Below, in pieces: positions 8,203 through 18,108 of a stretch of DNA of 64,000 nucleotides. The notes under the pieces were generated by a model. The model saw only the letters and a list, made by a program, of their open reading frames with translations, had not been told where the DNA came from and ran no database searches. Position numbers and translations under genes: made by a program. Position 1 is the stretch's first letter, and each line of letters opens with the position of its first letter. Origin of the DNA: Umezawaea sp042738955 (GTDB taxonomy: Bacteria; Actinomycetota; Actinomycetes; Mycobacteriales; Pseudonocardiaceae); contig NZ_JBHYHC010000051.1 in NCBI RefSeq assembly GCF_042738955.1, forward strand, positions 1 through 64,000, given 5' to 3'.

Positions 8203-10206
8203 GTGGAGCCGTTCGTCCACCTCCACGCGCACACCTCCTACTCGGTGCTGGACGGCGCGGTGCGGGTGGCGGACCTGGTGGACGGGTGCGTGCGGCTGGG
8301 GATGCCCGCGGTCGCGGTCACCGACCACGGGAACCTGCACGGCGCGGCCGAGTTCCACCGGCTCGCCGTCGCGGCCGGGATCACGCCGGTGATCGGCTAC
8401 GAGGCGTACGTGGCTCCGGGGACGCGGTTCGACCGGGACCGGGGGCCGTTCGCCCACCACACCATGTGGGCGCGGAACGCCGTGGGGCTGCGGAACCTGG
8501 CGGCCGTGTCGAGCGCGGCCTTCGCCGAGGGCCGGTCGGGCCGGTGGCCGCGGGTGGACGTGGACCTGGTCGCCGCGCACGCCGAGGGCCTGATGGGGAC
8601 CACCGGGTGCGCGTCCGGCGAGGTGTCGACGCGGTTGCGGCTCGGGCGGGAGCGCGAGGCGCTGGAGGTGGCGGCGCTCTGGCGGGACGTCTACGAGGAC
8701 TTCTACGTCGAACTGGTGGACCACGGCGTCGACCGGCGGGTCCGCGAGGGGCTGGTGCGGATCGCCGCGGCGCTGGACGTCGAGGTCGTGGTGACCAACG
8801 ACGTGCACTACCTGCGGCCGGAGGACGCGGCGGCGCACGACGCGCTGGCGGCGTTCCGGAGCGGGAAGACCGTGCGGGATCCGTCGCTGGTCCGACTCGC
8901 GGGCAGCGGCCACCACCTGAGGTCGGCGCGCGAGATGCACGCCCTGGACTCGTCGGACGTGTGGCGGCGGGGGTGCCGCACGACCCTGGAGGTGGCGGGG
9001 AAGGTCGACCCGACCGGGATGTTCGCGCCCGCGCCGCCGGTGGTGTCCGACGAGCTGTTCCGCGACCGGGTGCGCGCCGGGCTGCGGCGGCGGTTCCCCG
9101 GCGGGGTGGACGGGGCGCGCGTCGAGCACGAGGTGGACGCGCTGCTGCGCCGGGGTTCGGCGTCCGCGCTGCTGGTGGTGGCCGACCTGGTGGAGTGGTC
9201 GGCGGGCGCGGGCGTGCGGCTCGGGCCCGGCGTGGGGAGCGGGTCGCTGGTCGCCTACGCCCTCGGTGTCGCGGACGTCGACCCGGTGGAGCGCGGGACG
9301 GCGTTCCCGGACGTGCTCGACCTCGCGGTCGAGGTGGACGAGCGCCGCCGGGACGAGGTCGTGCGGCACCTGGAGGAACGGTGGGGCGCGCGCCGGGTGG
9401 CCGAGTTCGCGCTGGTCAAGGACTCGCGCCCGGAGCTGGCGGGGCTGGTGCGGGACGTCGGCGTCGAGCCCGCCGCAGTGGTCGTGGCGGGGGACGAGGT
9501 CCCGCTCTGGACCCGGCCGGGCGACGGGGCCGTGGTCACCCAGTTCGACCTCGCCACGTGCCGCGCCCTGGGGTTGGTCGAGGTGGACGTCGTCGGGTCG
9601 GCCGAGCTGGCGGTCGTCGACGACGCGCTGCGCGGCGTGGTGCTCAACGGCAAGCCCGCGGTCGTGCCGGACGGTGACTCGGTGGCGGACTGGACCACCC
9701 GGTTGGCGGCCGACCACCCGGCCGAGTTCCTGGCGGCCGTGCTGGACGCGGACCCCGTGAAAGCGGCGGACGCCGTGCTGCTGCCGCCGGACGTCAACGA
9801 GTCCCGCGGAGGGTTCACTGCGGTGGGGGAGGCCGTCCGGTACGGGCTCGGCGCGGTGCGGCACGTGGAGCCGGAGGTGGTGGCGGCGATCGTGCGGGCG
9901 CGGGAGGAACGGGGGAGGTTCGCCGACTTCTTCGACTACCTGCGCAAGGTCGACGCCCCGGCCTGCGCGAAGCCGGTCGTCGAGGCGCTGGTGAAGGCGG
10001 GCGCGTTCGACTCGCTCGGCCACCCCCGCAAGGGCCTGCACCTGGTGCACGCGGACGCCGTCGACGCGGTGCTCGCCGCGAAGCGGGCCGAGGCGGGCGG
10101 GCAGTTCGACCTCTTCGGCATCGAGGAGTTCGAGGCGACGGTGCCGGACGAGCGGTGGGAGCCGGAGGAGCAGGCGGCCCTCCAACGGGAGGTGCTGGGG
10201 CCGTGA
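8203..10206 (+). CDS. shortened, active-site-degenerate DnaE-like protein
   Basis: A 667-residue relative of DNA polymerase III alpha, which is normally about 1180 residues. The N-terminal PHP domain is complete: HLHAHTSYSVLDG, AVTDHGNLHGA, GTTGCASGE and TNDVHYL carry the usual metal ligands. The palm follows (GVGSGSLVAYALGVADVDP), but the catalytic PDxDxD block reads LDLAVEVDERRR, so one essential Asp is Ala and the third is Glu. Most of the fingers region is missing. Residual TQFDLATCRALGLVEVD, LLPPDVNES and GQFDLF blocks follow, and it stops at REVLG just before the beta-clamp and OB regions. The frame is clean. It occupies the lspA-rluA-dnaE neighbourhood. Polymerase activity is unlikely; PHP phosphoesterase activity remains possible. 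Confidence 0.8.
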   Translation: MEPFVHLHAHTSYSVLDGAVRVADLVDGCVRLGMPAVAVTDHGNLHGAAEFHRLAVAAGITPVIGYEAYVAPGTRFDRDRGPFAHHTMWARNAVGLRNLAAVSSAAFAEGRSGRWPRVDVDLVAAHAEGLMGTTGCASGEVSTRLRLGREREALEVAALWRDVYEDFYVELVDHGVDRRVREGLVRIAAALDVEVVVTNDVHYLRPEDAAAHDALAAFRSGKTVRDPSLVRLAGSGHHLRSAREMHALDSSDVWRRGCRTTLEVAGKVDPTGMFAPAPPVVSDELFRDRVRAGLRRRFPGGVDGARVEHEVDALLRRGSASALLVVADLVEWSAGAGVRLGPGVGSGSLVAYALGVADVDPVERGTAFPDVLDLAVEVDERRRDEVVRHLEERWGARRVAEFALVKDSRPELAGLVRDVGVEPAAVVVAGDEVPLWTRPGDGAVVTQFDLATCRALGLVEVDVVGSAELAVVDDALRGVVLNGKPAVVPDGDSVADWTTRLAADHPAEFLAAVLDADPVKAADAVLLPPDVNESRGGFTAVGEAVRYGLGAVRHVEPEVVAAIVRAREERGRFADFFDYLRKVDAPACAKPVVEALVKAGAFDSLGHPRKGLHLVHADAVDAVLAAKRAEAGGQFDLFGIEEFEATVPDERWEPEEQAALQREVLGP

Positions 10207-10345
10207 AGCCACTCGGAGTGGTGCTCTGTCGGATTCATCCCGTTGTGACTACTCCATCAGAGTGACAAGCCGCCGAACGAGGGACGCGGAAGAACCTTCG
10301 GACGTTCAGTTAACACAGTTCACTCAAACCACGGGAGGGGCCGTC

Positions 10346-11558
<1,213 letters not shown>

Positions 11559-11572
<14 letters not shown>

Positions 11573-12812
11573 GCTGCTGAAACTGGACCAGGCCCACGTC
11601 TGGCACCCCTACGGCCCCATGCCGGGCACCCGCGCGCCGCTCGTCGTCGAGTCCGCTCAGGGTGTCCGGCTGCGGCTGGACGACGGCCGTGAGCTGATCG
11701 ACGGCATGTCGTCGTGGTGGGCGGCGGTGCACGGCTACCGCCACCCCGTGCTGGACGACGCGGTGCGGGACCAGCTCGGCCGGATGAGCCACGTGATGTT
11801 CGGCGGGCTCACGCACGAGCCCGCCGTCCGCCTCGCGGCGAAGCTCGTCGACATCACCCCCGCGCCCCTCCGGCACGTGTTCCTCTGCGACTCCGGCTCG
11901 GTGTCGGTCGAGGTCGCGGTGAAGATGTGCCTCCAGTACTGGCACTCGCAGGGCAAGCCCGAGAAGCGCAAGCTGCTGACCTGGCGCGGCGGCTACCACG
12001 GCGACACGTTCGCGCCGATGTCCGTGTGCGACCCGGAGGGCGGGATGCACGCGTTGTGGCGGGGCGTCCTGCCCGTGCAGGTGTTCGCCGACGCGCCGCC
12101 CGCCGAGATGGACACCGCGTACGTGCAGCACCTCGCCGACCTGATCGAGGAGCACGCCGACGAGCTGGCCGCGGTGATCGTGGAGCCGGTCGTGCAGGGC
12201 GCGGGCGGGATGCGCTTCCACGACCCGCGCTACCTGCACGTGCTGCGCGAGCTGACGCTGGCCCACGACGTGCTGCTGGTGTTCGACGAGATCGCCACCG
12301 GCTTCGGCCGCACCGGCGAGCTGTTCGCCGCCGACCACGCGAACGTCAGCCCGGACGTGATGTGCGTCGGCAAGGCCCTGACCGGCGGTTACCTCACGAT
12401 GGCGGCCGCGCTGTGCACCGAGCGGGTCGCGGAGGGCATCAGCCGCGGCGAGGTGCCGATCCTGGCCCACGGCCCCACGTTCATGGGGAACCCGCTGGCC
12501 GCCGCCGTGGCGTCGGCGTCGATCGACCTCCTGCTCTCGCAGGACTGGCGCGGCGAGGTGCGGCGGATCGAGGCGGGCCTGAAGGCCGGGCTCGCGCACG
12601 CGCCGGGCGACGTCCGGGTGCTCGGGGCGATCGGGGTCGTGCAGCTCGACCACGAGGTGGACATGGCCGCCGCGACGGCCGCCGCCGTCGAGCACGGCGT
12701 GTGGCTGCGGCCGTTCCGCGACCTCGTCTACACGATGCCCCCGTACGTCTGCACGGACGACGACGTGGCGGCCATCTGCGCCGCCGTCGTGGCGGCCGCC
12801 AAGGTGGGATAA
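11559..12812 (+). CDS. bioA: adenosylmethionine-8-amino-7-oxononanoate aminotransferase
   Basis: A 417-residue PLP enzyme that transfers the amino group of SAM to KAPA, giving DAPA in biotin synthesis. Family blocks include VWHPYGPM, MSSWWAAVHGY, WRGGYHGDTFAPMSV, LLVFDEIATGFGRTG and the PLP lysine in CVGKALTGGYL. The GTG start at 11559 lies inside the P450 reading frame; TAGCCT eight bases upstream could also serve as a -10 for a leaderless transcript. It is followed by bioD after 75 bases. bioF is not in this window. Confidence 0.95.
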
Positions 12813-12887
12813 CGATCCGGGCAACGGCGGGCGAAGGGGACACCGCCAACCGGTAGCGCCCTCCGGTTCGCCGTAGGGTGTTTCCCC

Positions 12888-13604
12888 GTGAGCGTCCTCG
12901 TGATCACCGGTACGGATACCGAGGTCGGCAAGACGGCCGTGACGGCCGCGCTGGCCGCGGTCGCGTCCGCCGACGGCAGACGGGTCGCCGTGCTCAAACC
13001 CGCGCAGACCGGGCTGCTGCCCGGCGAGCCGGGTGACATCGACGAGGTGCTGCGCCTCGTCGGCCCGGCCATCACCACCCGTGAGCTGGTCAGGTACCCC
13101 GATCCGCTGGCCCCGGCGACGGCGGCCAGACGCGCGGGCAGACCCACGCTCTCGCCGTCGGAGATCGCCGCGGTCGTGACGGAGCTGGACCAGACCCACG
13201 ACCTGGTGCTGGTCGAGGGCGCGGGCGGGTTGCTGGTGCGGTTCGACGAGAAGGGCACGACCATCGCCGACGCGGCGTGGGCGGTCAACGCCCCGGTGCT
13301 CGTCGTCGCCGCGGCCGGCCTGGGCACGTTGAACGCCACCGCGCTGACAGCCGAGGCGATCCTGCGCCGCGGCCTGGAGTCGCTCGGCGTCGTCGTCGGC
13401 CGCTGGCCCGCCGCGCCCGACCTCGCGGCCCGCAGCAACCTCACCGACCTGCCCGAAGCCGCGGGAGGGCCGCTGCTCGGCGTGCTGCCCAACGGCGTGA
13501 CCGGCCTGCACCCCGCCGACTTCCTCGAGGTCGCGCGCGGCGCGCTGTCGCCGTGGTTCGGCGGCACGTTCGACCCCGAGGCGTTCGCCTCGCACTACGT
13601 GTGA
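12888..13604 (+). CDS. bioD: dethiobiotin synthetase
   Basis: A 238-residue ATP-dependent carboxylase closing the ureido ring of dethiobiotin from DAPA and CO2. The P-loop is GTDTEVGKTAV at residues 7-17, followed by LKPAQTG (substrate binding) and VEGAGGLLVRF. GTG start at 12888. It sits between bioA and bioB in the canonical order and ends 72 bases before bioB. Confidence 0.95.
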   Translation: MSVLVITGTDTEVGKTAVTAALAAVASADGRRVAVLKPAQTGLLPGEPGDIDEVLRLVGPAITTRELVRYPDPLAPATAARRAGRPTLSPSEIAAVVTELDQTHDLVLVEGAGGLLVRFDEKGTTIADAAWAVNAPVLVVAAAGLGTLNATALTAEAILRRGLESLGVVVGRWPAAPDLAARSNLTDLPEAAGGPLLGVLPNGVTGLHPADFLEVARGALSPWFGGTFDPEAFASHYV

Positions 13605-13676
13605 CGAGCGACGCGCCTTGTCGATCAGCGAGGTGCGGCACACTTGCTCGAACGCCCGTCTGCCGAAGGAGAAGCC

Positions 13677-14705
13677 GTGACCGCAGCACCCGAGCAGGTC
13701 GACCGCAGCACCGACGTCGTGGACGTGGCGCGCGAACAGGTCCTCGAGCGCGGTGAGGGCCTGACCGAAGCCCAGGTGCTGGAGGTCCTCGAACTCCCCG
13801 ACGAGCGGATCTCCGACCTGCTCGCGCTCGCCCACGAGGTGCGGATGCGCTGGTGCGGCCCCGAGGTCGAGGTCGAGGGCATCGTGTCCCTCAAGACCGG
13901 CGGCTGCCCCGAGGACTGCCACTTCTGCTCGCAGTCCGGCCAGTTCCCCTCGCCGGTCCGCTCGGCGTGGCTGGACATCCCCGGCCTGGTGAAGGCCGCC
14001 CGGCAGACCGCCGACACCGGCGCGACCGAGTTCTGCATCGTCGCGGCCGTGCGCGGCCCGGACAAGCGCCTGCTGTCCCAGGTCCGCGAGGGCATCAAGG
14101 CCATCCGCGACGACGGCAACGACATCCAGATCGCCTGCTCCCTCGGCATGCTCACGCAGGAGCAGGTCGACGAGCTGGTGGCGATGGGCGTGCACCGCTA
14201 CAACCACAACCTGGAGACCGCCCGCTCGCACTTCCCGAACGTGGTCACCACGCACTCGTGGGAGGAGCGCTGGGACACGCTGCGGATGATCCGCGACGCG
14301 GGCATGGAGGTGTGCTGCGGCGGCATCATCGGCATGGGCGAGACGCTGGCCCAGCGCGCCGAGTTCGCCGTGCAGCTGGCGTCGCTGGAGCCCGACGAGG
14401 TCCCGCTGAACTTCCTCATCCCCAACCCCGGCACACCGTACGAGAACTACCCGGTGGTGGAGGGCGCGGACGCGCTGCGCGCCGTGGCCGCGTTCCGGCT
14501 GGCGCTGCCCCGCACGATCCTGCGCTTCGCGGGCGGCCGTGAGCTGACCTTCGGCGACCTGGGCGCGAAGCAGGGGATGCTCGGCGGGATCAACGCGATC
14601 ATCGTCGGCAACTACCTGACGAACCTGGGCCGCCCGGCCGTGCAGGACCTGGAGATGCTGGACGAGCTGAGCATGCCCATCAAGGCGCTCAGCCAGACGC
14701 TGTGA
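13677..14705 (+). CDS. bioB: biotin synthase (radical SAM)
   Basis: A 342-residue enzyme inserting sulfur into dethiobiotin. The radical-SAM [4Fe-4S] cysteines are in GGCPEDCHFCSQSGQF; other family blocks are YNHNLETARSHFPNV, CCGGIIGMGET and RELTFGDLGAKQGML. GTG at 13677 is chosen because AAGGAG lies 6 bases upstream; a TTG at 13644 is in frame without a ribosome site. The stop overlaps the bsaP start by 4 bases. The window contains the BsaP partner, suggesting this is the actinobacterial BioB type that needs it. Confidence 0.95.
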   Translation: MTAAPEQVDRSTDVVDVAREQVLERGEGLTEAQVLEVLELPDERISDLLALAHEVRMRWCGPEVEVEGIVSLKTGGCPEDCHFCSQSGQFPSPVRSAWLDIPGLVKAARQTADTGATEFCIVAAVRGPDKRLLSQVREGIKAIRDDGNDIQIACSLGMLTQEQVDELVAMGVHRYNHNLETARSHFPNVVTTHSWEERWDTLRMIRDAGMEVCCGGIIGMGETLAQRAEFAVQLASLEPDEVPLNFLIPNPGTPYENYPVVEGADALRAVAAFRLALPRTILRFAGGRELTFGDLGAKQGMLGGINAIIVGNYLTNLGRPAVQDLEMLDELSMPIKALSQTL

Positions 14706-14902
14706 CGGTCGACGTGGCGTATTGCTCCTACTGCGGGAAAGAGGACGCGGCGGGGGATCACGAGGCGTGCCGCAAGCGCCTCACCGTGATCGACCCGCCG
14801 CGCTACTGCGCCGAGTGCGCCCGCCGGATGGTCGTCCAGGTCACCCCGGCGGGGTGGTCGGCGCGGTGCAGTCGTCACGGCGAGATCACGTCGGCGCGGT
14901 AA
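14702..14902 (+). CDS. bsaP: biotin synthase auxiliary protein (BsaP-type, Cys-rich)
   Basis: A 66-residue protein with seven cysteine/histidine-rich positions: CSYCGKED near the N-terminus, DHEACRKR, YCAECARR in the middle and CSRHGE near the end. It matches the small protein that follows bioB in mycobacteria (Rv1590 family), recently linked to an iron-sulfur cluster that supports BioB turnover. GTG at 14702 overlaps the bioB stop, implying coupled translation at similar dosage. Confidence 0.85.
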   Translation: MTVDVAYCSYCGKEDAAGDHEACRKRLTVIDPPRYCAECARRMVVQVTPAGWSARCSRHGEITSAR

Positions 14903-14940
14903 CCTCGCACCCGAGCTTGGTGCTTACGAGGAGGTCGCGG

Positions 14941-15525
14941 GTGGCGGAACAACCGGTGGAGGACAGGGCCGTCCCGGTCCGCGTCCCGCCAGTCCTGCCC
15001 GAGTGGGTGTTCGACTTCAGCCCGCCCCGACCGAGGGTCGTGGTGAAGCGCGACCTCCTGCCCGCCGTCTGCCTCCTCGGCGCGCTCGCCGCGTTCGCGC
15101 TGCCGTTGGGCTGGGTCTGGTCCCGGATCGCTCCGGGGCAGAACAAGGTCGTGCAGGACGCGAGCCAGTTGATCGCCGTCGGCGGGGAGAGCTACCACCG
15201 GCTGGACGCGTTGATGATCTTCGTGCTGCTGGGGCTCGGCGCGGGGCTGCTGACCGGGATCGCGGTCTGGCTGTTCCGGGAGCGCCGCGGCCCGGTGATC
15301 ATGATCGCCGCCGTCCTGGGGTCGGCGCTGGCCGCGTACCTGGGGCAGAAGACCGGCTTGGGGCTGGCGGGGGACCACTACGCGGTCGCCGGCCAGCTGA
15401 ACATCGGCGACACGGTGATGACCGCGCCGGTGCTGGAGACCTGGTGGGGCGTCGTGGCCTGGCCGCTGGCCACGGCCCTGTCCTACGGGTGCCTCGCGGC
15501 GTGGAACGGCATGGACGACCTGGGC
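14941..15525 (+). CDS. DUF2567-like membrane protein, 3' end lost in gap
   Basis: At least 195 residues with a cytosolic leader rich in Pro/Val and Arg, then four hydrophobic segments (around LLPAVCLLGALAAFALPLG, LMIFVLLGLGAGLLTGI, VIMIAAVLGSALAAYLG and VVAWPLATALSYGCLAAW). Position after bioB-bsaP matches Rv1591 of mycobacteria, a DUF2567 protein. GAGGAGG precedes the GTG at 14941. The coding sequence ends in a corrupt poly-G/poly-C stretch, so the C-terminus is unknown. A link to biotin is only by position. Confidence 0.75.
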
Positions 15526-15668
15526 CGGGGGGGGGGGGGGGGGCCCCCCCCCCCGCCCCGCGCCCCCCCGGGGCCGGGGGTGACCCAACCACAGCACACA
15601 CCGGCCGGCCGGCCACCCCCGCNNNNNNNNNNGGCCCCCGGGGGTGCGCCCCCCCCCCCCCCCCCGGG
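15526..15668. other. assembly gap with homopolymer artefacts
   Basis: A run of about 17 G, then about 12 C, scattered C-rich sequence, ten Ns at 15623-15632, and a further run of about 18 C. This is not believable genomic sequence. It falls between two convergent genes where a GC-rich terminator hairpin would be expected, so structure-induced read failure is the likely cause. Confidence 0.95.
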
Positions 15669-15671
15669 CCG

Positions 15672-16568
15672 CTACCGCGTGGCGTCGAGGATCCACTCCA
15701 CGAGTCCCAGCAGGCCGTCCACGTCGTCCGCCTGGTACATCAGGTCGACGAGGACGTGCCGCACGTCCGTCTGGTCCTGGACCCGCTTGATCGTGTCCGC
15801 CACGTCGGCGACGACCGTCGTCGAGCGCACGGTCGGGTAGACCCGCAGGATCGCGTCGAGGGTGGCGGGGTCCCGGCCCAGGTCGGCCCGCATCGCGCGG
15901 ATGGCCGCCAGCGGCTTGACCACCATGGCGTCGAGGTCGGTCATGCCGGGCGGCGCGACGGCGGGCAGCCAGCCGTCGGCCCGGCGGGCGACCCGGCGCA
16001 TCGCGGCCGGGGCGAAGCCCGCGAGGTAGACCGGGGGACGCCGCACGGGCTTGAGCGCGGACTTCGTGGCGGGCACCTGCCAGTGCTCGCCGTGGAACTC
16101 CGCCGGGTCGGCGGTCCACAACTGCTCCAGCGCGTCGAGGGTCTCGTCGAGCCGGGCGCCCCGCTCCTTCATCGGCACCCCCGCCGCCACGTACTCCTCG
16201 GGCGACCAGCCCGTGCCGAACCCCGGCACCAGGCGGCCGCCGCTGAGGACGTCGAGCGTCGTGAGCGTGCGGGCCAGCAGGGCGGGCGGGTACCACGGGG
16301 TGTTGAGGATGTTGCTGCCGATCTCCACCCGCTCGGTCGCCGTCGCGGCCACGCCGAGCAGCACGAACGGGTCGAGGATCGCGCTGAACTCCTCGGGGAA
16401 CGTGTCGGCGCCGTTGTAGCCGATCTCGGGGTCCACCGGGGAGAGCAGCCGGTCGATGACCCACAGGCTGGCAGCGCCCAGCCGTTCGGCCTCCCGCGCG
16501 TACCGCGCGACCTGCGGAGCCTGCCAGGCGACCTTGCCGACCTGGGGAAGCGTGAATCCGATCTTCAC
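15672..16568 (-). CDS. LLM-class F420-dependent oxidoreductase
   Basis: A 298-residue luciferase-like TIM-barrel enzyme. The start KIGFTLPQ, the block VEIGSNILNTPWYPP, and LSGGRLVPGFGTGWSPEEY are typical of F420-dependent members. GTG at 16568 has GGGAG upstream. The stop lies four bases from the gap but the end ILDATR looks complete. It is divergent from an HxlR regulator across 63 bases containing a palindrome, so it is probably induced by that regulator's signal. Substrate unknown. Confidence 0.88.
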   Translation of the reverse strand: MKIGFTLPQVGKVAWQAPQVARYAREAERLGAASLWVIDRLLSPVDPEIGYNGADTFPEEFSAILDPFVLLGVAATATERVEIGSNILNTPWYPPALLARTLTTLDVLSGGRLVPGFGTGWSPEEYVAAGVPMKERGARLDETLDALEQLWTADPAEFHGEHWQVPATKSALKPVRRPPVYLAGFAPAAMRRVARRADGWLPAVAPPGMTDLDAMVVKPLAAIRAMRADLGRDPATLDAILRVYPTVRSTTVVADVADTIKRVQDQTDVRHVLVDLMYQADDVDGLLGLVEWILDATR

Positions 16569-16590
16569 GAGTCACTCCCTTGGAGAAGCT

Positions 16591-16607
16591 ACTTCTTATT
16601 TAGAAGT
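16591..16607. promoter_or_regulatory. HxlR operator between divergent genes
   Basis: ACTTCT-TATTT-AGAAGT is a perfect inverted repeat in an unusually AT-rich 63-base divergent spacer. HxlR proteins bind such short dyads. It should control both the LLM gene and the regulator. Confidence 0.6.
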
Positions 16608-16631
16608 GCCCCTCGAGATTAGCATCAGCTC

Positions 16632-16952
16632 ATGTCCGACGAGTGCGAACGCGGGGACGCGGCGCTGACCCGCGCGTTCTCGCTGCTGGGTACGAGGTGG
16701 ACCGGGCTGCTGCTGGGGCAGCTCGGTCGTGGTCCGGCCGGGTACCGGGAGCTGTCCCGGAGCCTCGGCAAGGTGAGCGACTCCGTGCTCGCGGAGCGGC
16801 TGGCGACGCTGACCGACGCGGGCCTGGTGTCGCGGACGGTGTCCGACGGCCCGCCGGTGGCCGTGACCTACGCGCTGACCCCGGCCGGGTGCGCGCTGAT
16901 GCCCGCCCTCCAGCAGATCTCCGACTGGGCGGAGCTCCACCTGCCCGCGTGA
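16632..16952 (+). CDS. HxlR-family transcriptional regulator
   Basis: A 106-residue winged-helix regulator. The family signature runs from residue 16 (FSLLGTRWTGLLLGQL) through GYRELSRSLGKVSDSVLAERLATL to the wing (VTYALTPAG). HxlR proteins often sense aldehydes, quinones or oxidants through an N-terminal cysteine; here C5 (SDECERG) is present. It is divergent from the LLM oxidoreductase, which it likely controls. Confidence 0.9.
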   Translation: MSDECERGDAALTRAFSLLGTRWTGLLLGQLGRGPAGYRELSRSLGKVSDSVLAERLATLTDAGLVSRTVSDGPPVAVTYALTPAGCALMPALQQISDWAELHLPA

Positions 16953-16959
16953 ACGCCGA

Positions 16960-16991
16960 AAGGCCCCCCGACCTGGCGGTCGGAGGGCCTT
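16960..16991. terminator. bidirectional terminator
   Basis: AAGGCCCCCCGACC and GGTCGGAGGGCCTT form a 14-bp stem with one mismatch and a TGGC loop, between the convergent HxlR and chitosanase genes. Confidence 0.8.
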
Positions 16992-17004
16992 GTCGGTGTG
17001 GCGA

Positions 17005-17856
17005 CTACGAGTTGATGGTGTAGCTGTCGCCGTAGACCTTCCACCTGAGCGGCGGGGTGAGGTCGAAGTTGCCCGCGTTCAGGAACACCCGCTGCGCGGT
17101 GTCGACGCGCGAGGTGTCCGAGTGCGCCTCCTCCTGCTGCATCGCCCACACGCGGGCGTCCAGGAACGCGTTCAGCCACGCGGTCTCGTCGCCGCCCTGC
17201 GACGGCGGCTTCGCCTTGCCCAGCGCGCGGTTGCGGATGCCGCGGAAGCCGGTGCCGCTGCCGTCGCCGTGCATGACGATGGCGTCGTAGTAGATGAACT
17301 GGCCGAGCGTGCGGACGCCGTCCGACTTGCCCTGGTTCACGGCGGGGTTGAAGTACACCCGGTCGCGCTCGTCGTTCTGCGACGCCTGGAAGACCGGGTC
17401 GCTCGCGGCCGTCTTCCAGTCCCTGGTGTAGTTCGGGTCCAGGCCGTCGTGCGAGTCCGAGCCGTCGACCTCGCGCAGGGCGGGCAGGTACTTCTCCAGC
17501 ACGTTGCCGGGAGCCCGGTTCGAGTACTCCTGGACGAGCTCCAGCATGTCGTGCGTGCCGGAGCAGAAGCCGATGATGCCGCCGGTGTAGCCGCGGCCGT
17601 CGCCGATGTCCTCGATGTAGCCGTACTGCGCCTTCCAGTCCAGCGAGGAGTTCTCCGCGCTGGAGACGAGCTTCATCGCGATTTCCTTCTTGGCGGGGTC
17701 GTCCAGGCCGACCGCCGCCGCCCGGACGTCGTCCGCGGCACGAGCGCCGTCGGCGGCCATCGGCCGCGCCAGGGCGCTCGTGGTTCCCGCGGACACGAGC
17801 GAGATCGAGAGGGCTGCTACTGCGGCGAGGCGCAGGAGCCTGCCTGAGTTCAGCAC
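17005..17856 (-). CDS. secreted GH46 chitosanase, copy 1
   Basis: A 283-residue exported endo-chitosanase cleaving beta-1,4-glucosamine chains. A signal peptide covers about residues 1-31 (ending STSALARP-like region SALARPMAA). The catalytic pair of family GH46 is present: Glu in SSAENSSLDWKAQ and Asp in IEDIGDGRGYTGGIIGFC. The domain ends at the family-typical KVYGDSYTINS. GTG at 17856 has GGAGG upstream. It is a close paralogue of the gene at 18109 and shares with it the upstream sequence at 17972, so the pair arose by tandem duplication including the promoter. Confidence 0.95.
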   Translation of the reverse strand: MLNSGRLLRLAAVAALSISLVSAGTTSALARPMAADGARAADDVRAAAVGLDDPAKKEIAMKLVSSAENSSLDWKAQYGYIEDIGDGRGYTGGIIGFCSGTHDMLELVQEYSNRAPGNVLEKYLPALREVDGSDSHDGLDPNYTRDWKTAASDPVFQASQNDERDRVYFNPAVNQGKSDGVRTLGQFIYYDAIVMHGDGSGTGFRGIRNRALGKAKPPSQGGDETAWLNAFLDARVWAMQQEEAHSDTSRVDTAQRVFLNAGNFDLTPPLRWKVYGDSYTINS

Positions 17857-17971
17857 GAGAGGAACCTCCGCGGAACAGGGGATGGGACACGGCGGCGGGG
17901 TGTCCGTTCGGGTGCCACCCGGCAGGGAGCTGGGTGGGCGATCGCCACCGTAACGGCGTCACCGCCTATTG

Positions 17972-17986
17972 GGCAACCTTCTTGCC
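17972..17986. promoter_or_regulatory. shared chitosanase upstream dyad, copy 1
   Basis: GGCAA-CCTTC-TTGCC is a perfect inverted repeat 116 bases upstream of chitosanase 1. The surrounding block CTATTGGGCAACCTTCTT recurs upstream of chitosanase 2. Confidence 0.6.
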
Positions 17987-18060
17987 ATATCCAGTTTTTC
18001 GGAGATTCCTGTTTAACGGCAACGGTTTCCAGGGGAACGTTCGGTCTACTCAGGACGCGA

Positions 18061-18095
18061 AACGGCCCCCCGACCGAGTGGGTCGGGGGGCCGTT
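18061..18095. terminator. strong hairpin terminator
   Basis: AACGGCCCCCCGACC and GGTCGGGGGGCCGTT form a perfect 15-bp stem with a 5-base loop (GAGTG), 14 bases after the chitosanase 2 stop on the reverse strand. It insulates the two chitosanase genes. Confidence 0.85.
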
Positions 18096-18108
18096 GCCGG
18101 TGTGACGA

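Noticed and set aside
8203..10206. Frameshifted full-length dnaE
   Set aside because: The shortened frame is intact, blocks occur in normal order, and no missing fingers or C-terminal DnaE segments are visible in other frames or downstream.
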